Shown here in pieces: positions 59,035 through 64,000 of a DNA stretch of 64,000 nt. The position numbers were made by a program, and so were the translations under genes. The stretch comes from Chlorokybus atmophyticus (Eukaryota; Streptophyta; Chlorokybophyceae; Chlorokybales; Chlorokybaceae), in assembly GCA_009103225.1 (NCBI GenBank), contig RHPI01003369.1, positions 512,068 to 576,067 on the forward strand. Direction: 5' to 3'. A model generated the notes under the pieces. That model worked only from the letters and a program-made list of their open reading frames with translations, ran no database searches and was not told the DNA's origin. Each line of letters begins with the position of its first letter. Position 1 is the stretch's first letter.

Positions 59035-60449
59035 TCAGTTGTGCGAGCTGTGCAACGGCTCATGTACGAAGTCGGGGTCATCATGTAGCGCATACGATGC
59101 AATGGTTGGAGGGTGCCTCCATGTCCTCCAAGACAAGTACGCTAGGCCCCCATACGCACACAGCAGGAAGAAAGCGCATGCCTGTGGGACGAACACACTG
59201 TTGGACAGCTGACAGCGCTGCTGGAGTGCAAAACCAAAACAAGCTGCGTAATGTATGGCCTGTGCAAGCCACGTACTTGCCATCTTGCTCAAGCATGACA
59301 GCCTAAGCCACGACTCCATGATGCTGCTCGATGCATCGTGTGAGTGCAGCAACTGAGACTTCACTTGTATACCCGTGCTACATGCACTACATGCTACGAC
59401 ATGCCTGCTACACAGTGAACAGAATCACCGACATGAAAGCCGACCAGCTTAGTTAAACTGATTTAAACTACATCACCATATCAAGAAAGATGCCATACCA
59501 CCACCCTTGCTTAAGGCACGCACAACGCAAAATATGACCAACCAGCAGTCTGACGATGGTGACAGCTACATACAACGTAAACCCTGTGGACTAACAAAAA
59601 TTTACTGTAATTGTGTTATCTTAATTACAATATGGCTGCTTTTGTTGGCAAGAACAGATTGCAATGTGAATAAAGATAACAAGAGCAAAACCAAACATAC
59701 CGCAGCTACTTTTGGTTTCAGCTCGCCGCTGCAGACTTTGGTTTGCGCTTCTCCGACAGCGCGGTTGCATGTGACCGAGGCCAGGATCAAGCAGATAAAA
59801 GCCAGGGAGCCCGCCGCGACATTGGCCCAAAACTCCTGCCACACACACCAGACATGAGTCCGGACTTGCAAACAAGCACAACTCCAAGCATGCACGCACA
59901 CGTCGAGGACAACAGCATTGCGCATGACGTTTACCACAATGGGTGCGAGTGGGGGTCCGTTCAGAAGCTGATACACGAGATATGTACTTGCAAGCCCCCA
60001 CATAACAAGCCCTGCAGCACATCAACACAATATAACGCGACCACTCCTGAAAGCAAGCTGCACATGATGAAATAAACCAGGAAAGAGACCACAAACTGTT
60101 GCAGTGCGTGGGAGAGTACATGCACATACCGAACACAACAACAAACTTGAACTCCCCGTGCTGGCCGTGCTTCGAGTAGGACAGCATCAGACTCCACATC
60201 AACAGTGAGCAGACCTGCATGACAGAAACAGCAGGCAAATACTTCTGTATAGCCAGCGGAACTATGGCATGCACATGCGCATGTGACGATGATTGTTTGG
60301 TTGAGAAACAGCAGCGTGAGCAAGTGTTGCCAGATTTGCGACTACAACCACACCGCACGCACCCATTGGGCGAATGTGACGCGAAATTTCGGAGTTGATA
60401 GCGCGTCCCAATGCAGCGTAACAGCAGCTGCTGAACCAAAAGCTGGCAT
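59035..60449 (-). CDS. Four-helix membrane protein, MARVEL-like
   Basis: Five exons (60,449-60,363; 60,214-60,130; 60,011-59,902; 59,835-59,701; 59,181-59,035) join in phase to 187 residues. The N-terminus MPAFGSAAAVTLHWDALSTP leads to RVTFAQW and four hydrophobic segments: VCSLLMWSLMLSY; FKFVVVFGLVMWGLASTYLVY; NVAAGSLAFICLILASVTC; and ACAFFLLCAYGGLAYLSW. Both ends face the cytosol if this is a MARVEL fold. A charged KHGQHGEF loop follows helix 1, as in synaptogyrin-like and CASP-like proteins, which shape or organise membrane domains. The assignment to MARVEL rests on topology and the R-x-x-x-QW start, not on a clear signature, so treat it as a proposal. It is divergent from the gene at 61,003. 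Confidence 0.7.
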
Positions 60450-61002
60450 GGCTGCTGAAGCAGCAGGCACATGCGGGGGGCTCCGCCCCCCGCCTTACAT
60501 CCAACCTAGACTAACTCTGCTTCTGCCTTAACACCGTTCGGGGCAACCACCCGTCGTTTGACTAGGATGAAAACTAATACCAGCTCCTTGTCGTTGCCGC
60601 CACCATCGCCGCCGACGACACCGCCGCCACCAACACCACCGACGTCGCCGCTGCCTTCAGCAATGCCGACAAGCATAGCGTGCAGACAGCGTGCACATTG
60701 TCGACTACCGACGGTCATCAGTCGACAGTCGGTGCTTCTAGTTGCAACAAGCAGGTTGACCTCGACGACGGTAAGTGCACCTATAAGCTGCTGGGCGGCG
60801 GTGCTGCAGGCGGCGGCGGTGTGGACGAGGAGTTTGTTGTGTGGTGGATTGCCTTATCGGTCGTAGTCCTGCCTGTTTGGCGCTTCGTTCGCTGGAAGGT
60901 GTGAAAGGCGCATGTGGGTCGTTGGGGAGGCAGTGAGGGCATGGGCTAGCCCAGTGAGCTGCTACCAGCGCTGCTGCTCGGTCAGCAGCAGCAGCGTCGT
61001 TG
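60450..61002. promoter_or_regulatory. Divergent promoter region between the MARVEL-like and helical-repeat genes
   Basis: The start codons are 553 bp apart. A GC palindrome 'gggggctccgccccc' lies at 60,476-60,491, and a perfect ACTGTCGACTGA-like inverted pair (tcgactaccgacggtcatcagtcgacagtcggt) near 60,700-60,735. No TATA box is clear. Confidence 0.4.
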
Positions 61003-64000
61003 ATGGAGGCGGAGGAGTGGCCGCCAGGGCTACGGGAAGCTCTGCTGGGCGAGCTGCTGTCGTCGTCGCCAGGGTCGGCCGAGGAGACAGAGTCCTTGCT
61101 GCCGGAATTGACGCAGCAGCTCGCTGGGGCCTTTGACGACAGCGCCGACAAGGACACTGACATTCAGAACCTTACTACTAACCCTTTGCAGCTGCTGCTT
61201 GATCCGCCTGCATTGACAGCCAGGTCGCGCTTGTCGGATCGCGGAGCTGCCCGCGTGGTGTCAGCCGCACGCTGGCTGATAAGCCTTGATTCTCAAACGG
61301 CTGTTGAGGTGTGTACTCGTGAGATGCTTGGTGCTATGCTCCGACATTGTTCGCATGGTGGCATTGTAACTGTCGTATAACAAATCACATCGTCAATGAC
61401 AATCATGACAACACAACCAGTTTCTGCATACCAGTTGTTGCTGCATATACAGAAATTGTTGTATGCCTTCAGATGGGCGCGGTTACAGCGCAGCATGCCC
61501 GGGGTTGCTGATTGCATGGCCCGTACTGTCACCGACTTGCAGGGCCAACAGTTGTGAACAACAGTTTTGATGGTTCGTTTGTGATGTTGTTTGGTATGTC
61601 AGCGCTGTGGCAGCAGCTTAGGAATCAATTTGCAAAACTAGTTGCAGTAGTGAATTAAAGGTTTCAGCATTGCCTACCCTGCATGCATTACTAGCTGACA
61701 AATACGTTGCAGTCCAATATCCACCCAGACGTGGTCGGTCAGGTTGTACTGATAGTCATAACACTGTATGTTCTGCTTCTGCGTTTTGCTACATGCACAA
61801 CCAGCATGTGAGCCATCAAGGGAGTCCTCATGCAGTCTCATTGCCAGTTCTATTTGCAGCACAAGTACATTGCTCTTGTTTATAACTATTGTGAACTTGA
61901 TATCATTGCATAAAGTTGCCATTGTCATTAGCATGGCAGCGGATCCATGTCAGTGTGCTATTTGATGTCTACGCTCACTTTTTGCATGCGGTTGGCAGAC
62001 AGCGGGTGCGTTGCTGCGATGGTTGCAAACAGCCAATGTGGCTGCTGGCATTGAGACCGCCAATGCACTAGTGGAGTTGGTGAGCATTTTGCCATTTCAG
62101 ACTCGTTCAGCCACAGGAGCAACTGCAAACATCTCGCTTGCAGTGTTCCTGTTAGAATTCGCTGATACAGCTTATGAGGACGCGAGTGTGCCTTTCAATC
62201 TCAAGAGTTTGGTGGCAGCGCGCTTGCTGGCACCATACCGGACGCATGTCCCGGCCAGAACCAACTTAGCAACAGGGCAGCATGACGGCCTGGCCAGCCT
62301 CATCTGCTATGGTCTGCAGCTTTGCATGGAGCTCGCATCAATTGGGCCGCTCGGACATGGCGCTGCAGCAGCATCTGCAAGCAACAGAGCAGCTACATTT
62401 GACAACGGGCAGGCACTTTTTCAGCAGTACAGTCCATTGTCTTTACTGGAGCATGTCTTGTCCTGCGAAGGACAGGTGTTCACGGGATTGCTCAGGTTGT
62501 TGACAGTAGCGGCCGCACTATGTCATAGTGATGCTTCGGAAGGTGGTTTGAGCCCTGTCAGTGACAACCTGTTCGGCACGGACGCTGGTGCTTCTGATAT
62601 CGCCTTCAGCGATGAAGAAGCATGGCTTGCAGATCTGTTTGAAGAGGACTTGAGCTTTCGCAGCTTTGAGCACGAGCATGAGTCGGCAACTATGAATGTA
62701 AGTATTCGTGCAGCAGTGGTGCAATGCAAGAGGGTAGGGTCATGTTTCTAGGCAGTCTTGTCCTTGCTTCATGAACTGCATGCAGGTATTGCTTCTAATC
62801 TAGGGTGTGAGTATGGTGGATTTGGTATCGCTGAAGTTCCTGTTCTTGGACAGTTGTTTGGGACGCAGGACAGTACCTGGTCGCACGTCATTCAACTGGT
62901 TGCAGATATTCTCATTGACCATCGCTGGGTTTGGGTGGGGCAGTCCGGGCAGCTGCGGCCTAACCATGTCGATCAGGCAGTGGAGGCTTTGTGCAGTTTG
63001 GACTCTCAGCCTGGATTACCTCCACACTCACCTGCAAACAGGTATGTAGCCAGGGGTAACTGACTCACCGTCATATTGTTATTTTGGCCAAAATGTATCT
63101 AATGATCTGTTTTGTGGTGGAGACTAGTACGTAGGAGTAGGAGCACGTCTGTGTCAATGTGGTTCTTGACTTCTTGGACTTGACTGGTCTTATAGTTTTT
63201 GTGTTTGTAGTGTGCTGCAGGTTGTCAACGCTTTATTCGATGCAGCCAGTAATGAGGTGCAGTATTACGTGTTGCGAATACTGCTTCACGCAGTCCTGCA
63301 GCGCAGATGCACGTCGGTGGAGGTGACCAAGCTTGTGCTGAGATTGGCTGCGACAAAGGTCGCGTCAACTCATGTTGATCATGTGGCCAAAATGTTGTGG
63401 CAAGATTATTTCACGTTTGTTGGCAACGCATTCACCGATGAAAACGCCACGTTCACAGCAGCTGTGGCGGCAGTTCCCCCTCGCCATTATCTGGAGTTGT
63501 TGTTAATGTTTTATCACAGTACCAAGGAAGCAAAGCCAGATATCTTCTCTACTGCTTGCAATGCGGTTGCACAATTTCAGAGCCTTGACTCCAGCGTGCT
63601 CAGGCGTGCACCAGTGCACTTGCATGCCAGTCACCTGCTGTCCATGCTGCAGCATCTTATCACCTATCAGCAACAGCTGCCAGCCTGGTTGGTGCTGCGC
63701 ATGCAGTCACTACTCCACAATGGAGATATTGCCGATGACAGTCTGCACCCATCAAGCTTGGATTGGGCACGCGCTTATTGCGCAGCCCTCCAGCATCTGC
63801 CTTTGTACCAGTTGGTTCCAGACCCTGATGTTGCCACTGGTGCCGGCTGCGGATCTGTCAACACAGATGCACTTGTTAAGCTGCTCGAGGCCACTTTGTC
63901 TTCCCAGGAGGGTGATGGCGAACAGTTGGTTGCTGGTCATTGTCGCCAGCTGGTCTTTAATCTGCTTGACATGCGCAACTTACCGCAGCTGGACGTTGCA
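61003..64000 (+). CDS. Large helical (HEAT/ARM-like) protein of unknown function, runs off the window
   Basis: Four exons are visible: 61,003-61,308; 61,999-62,697; 62,752-63,041; and 63,211 onward to the window end, still open. They join in phase to about 695 residues so far. The start MEAEEWPPGLREALLGELL is amphipathic. The rest is rich in Leu/Ala helices in pairs (for example TANALVELVSILPFQT, ISLAVFLLEFADTAYED, VLQVVNALFDAASNEVQYYVLRILLHAVLQ), as in HEAT or ARM solenoids. An acidic patch (SDEEAWLADLFEEDLSF) lies near residue 310. I do not recognise the family. DNA-repair or nuclear-transport solenoids would look like this, but nothing specific points there. Confidence 0.75.

Noticed and set aside
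59566-59590. Short last exon of the MARVEL-like gene ending at 59,566
   Set aside because: The exon at 59,181-59,035 is in phase too and supplies the expected fourth membrane helix.

Overview
This is nuclear DNA from a photosynthetic eukaryote of the green lineage. The genes are split by many short GT-AG introns, some small enough to leave exons of 3 to 50 nt. Several products carry Ala/Ser/Arg-rich N-termini like chloroplast transit peptides. One gene is the plant-type fused aspartokinase-homoserine dehydrogenase. AAACCCTAA telo-box motifs stand upstream of two genes. A Rab23-type GTPase, which land plants lack and which in other lineages goes with cilia, suggests a flagellate alga. My guess is a streptophyte alga, but I cannot name the species. 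All gene models below were assembled by eye from splice sites, reading phase and family resemblance.

Layout. Positions 1-10,880 are a graveyard of transposable elements: a Ty1/copia pol end with an internal stop, a broken Ty3/gypsy element on the minus strand split by a broken hAT transposase, and a compact LTR element of about 600 bp with intact 5-bp target duplications. Positions 10,884-26,885 are gene-dense. Three minus-strand genes come first: a membrane-anchored SMP/three-C2 lipid-transfer protein, RNA polymerase II subunit RPB7, and a plastid-type DUF4336 protein. They are followed by the divergent aspartokinase-homoserine dehydrogenase gene. After an AT-rich gap comes an Enhancer-of-zeste gene (29,549-33,297), then TMEM234 (minus), RAB23 (minus) and a rhodanese-domain gene whose intron holds a CT repeat of about 500 bp. 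Positions 42.2-47.4 kb hold gene-like exons I can only partly resolve, including a possible RING plus chromodomain protein. Next come a PAP2 phosphatase (minus), SKI8/WDR61 (plus), ribosomal protein eS28 (minus), an F-box gene (plus), a four-helix MARVEL-like protein (minus), and the start of a long helical-repeat gene that runs off the right edge.

Arrangement. Several neighbours are divergent pairs that could share promoters: DUF4336/AK-HSDH (266 bp apart), RAB23/rhodanese (665 bp), PAP2/SKI8 (1.6 kb), eS28/F-box (316 bp), and MARVEL/61,003 gene (553 bp). The genes form no single pathway. They are housekeeping functions: transcription (RPB7, SKI8, E(z)), translation (eS28), amino-acid synthesis, lipid transfer and lipid phosphate chemistry, and membrane traffic.

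Sequence quality. There is one gap of 153 N (20,165-20,317) and there are single N characters inside a poly-C run, a CT repeat and a GGGGT repeat, so lengths at those places are not reliable.
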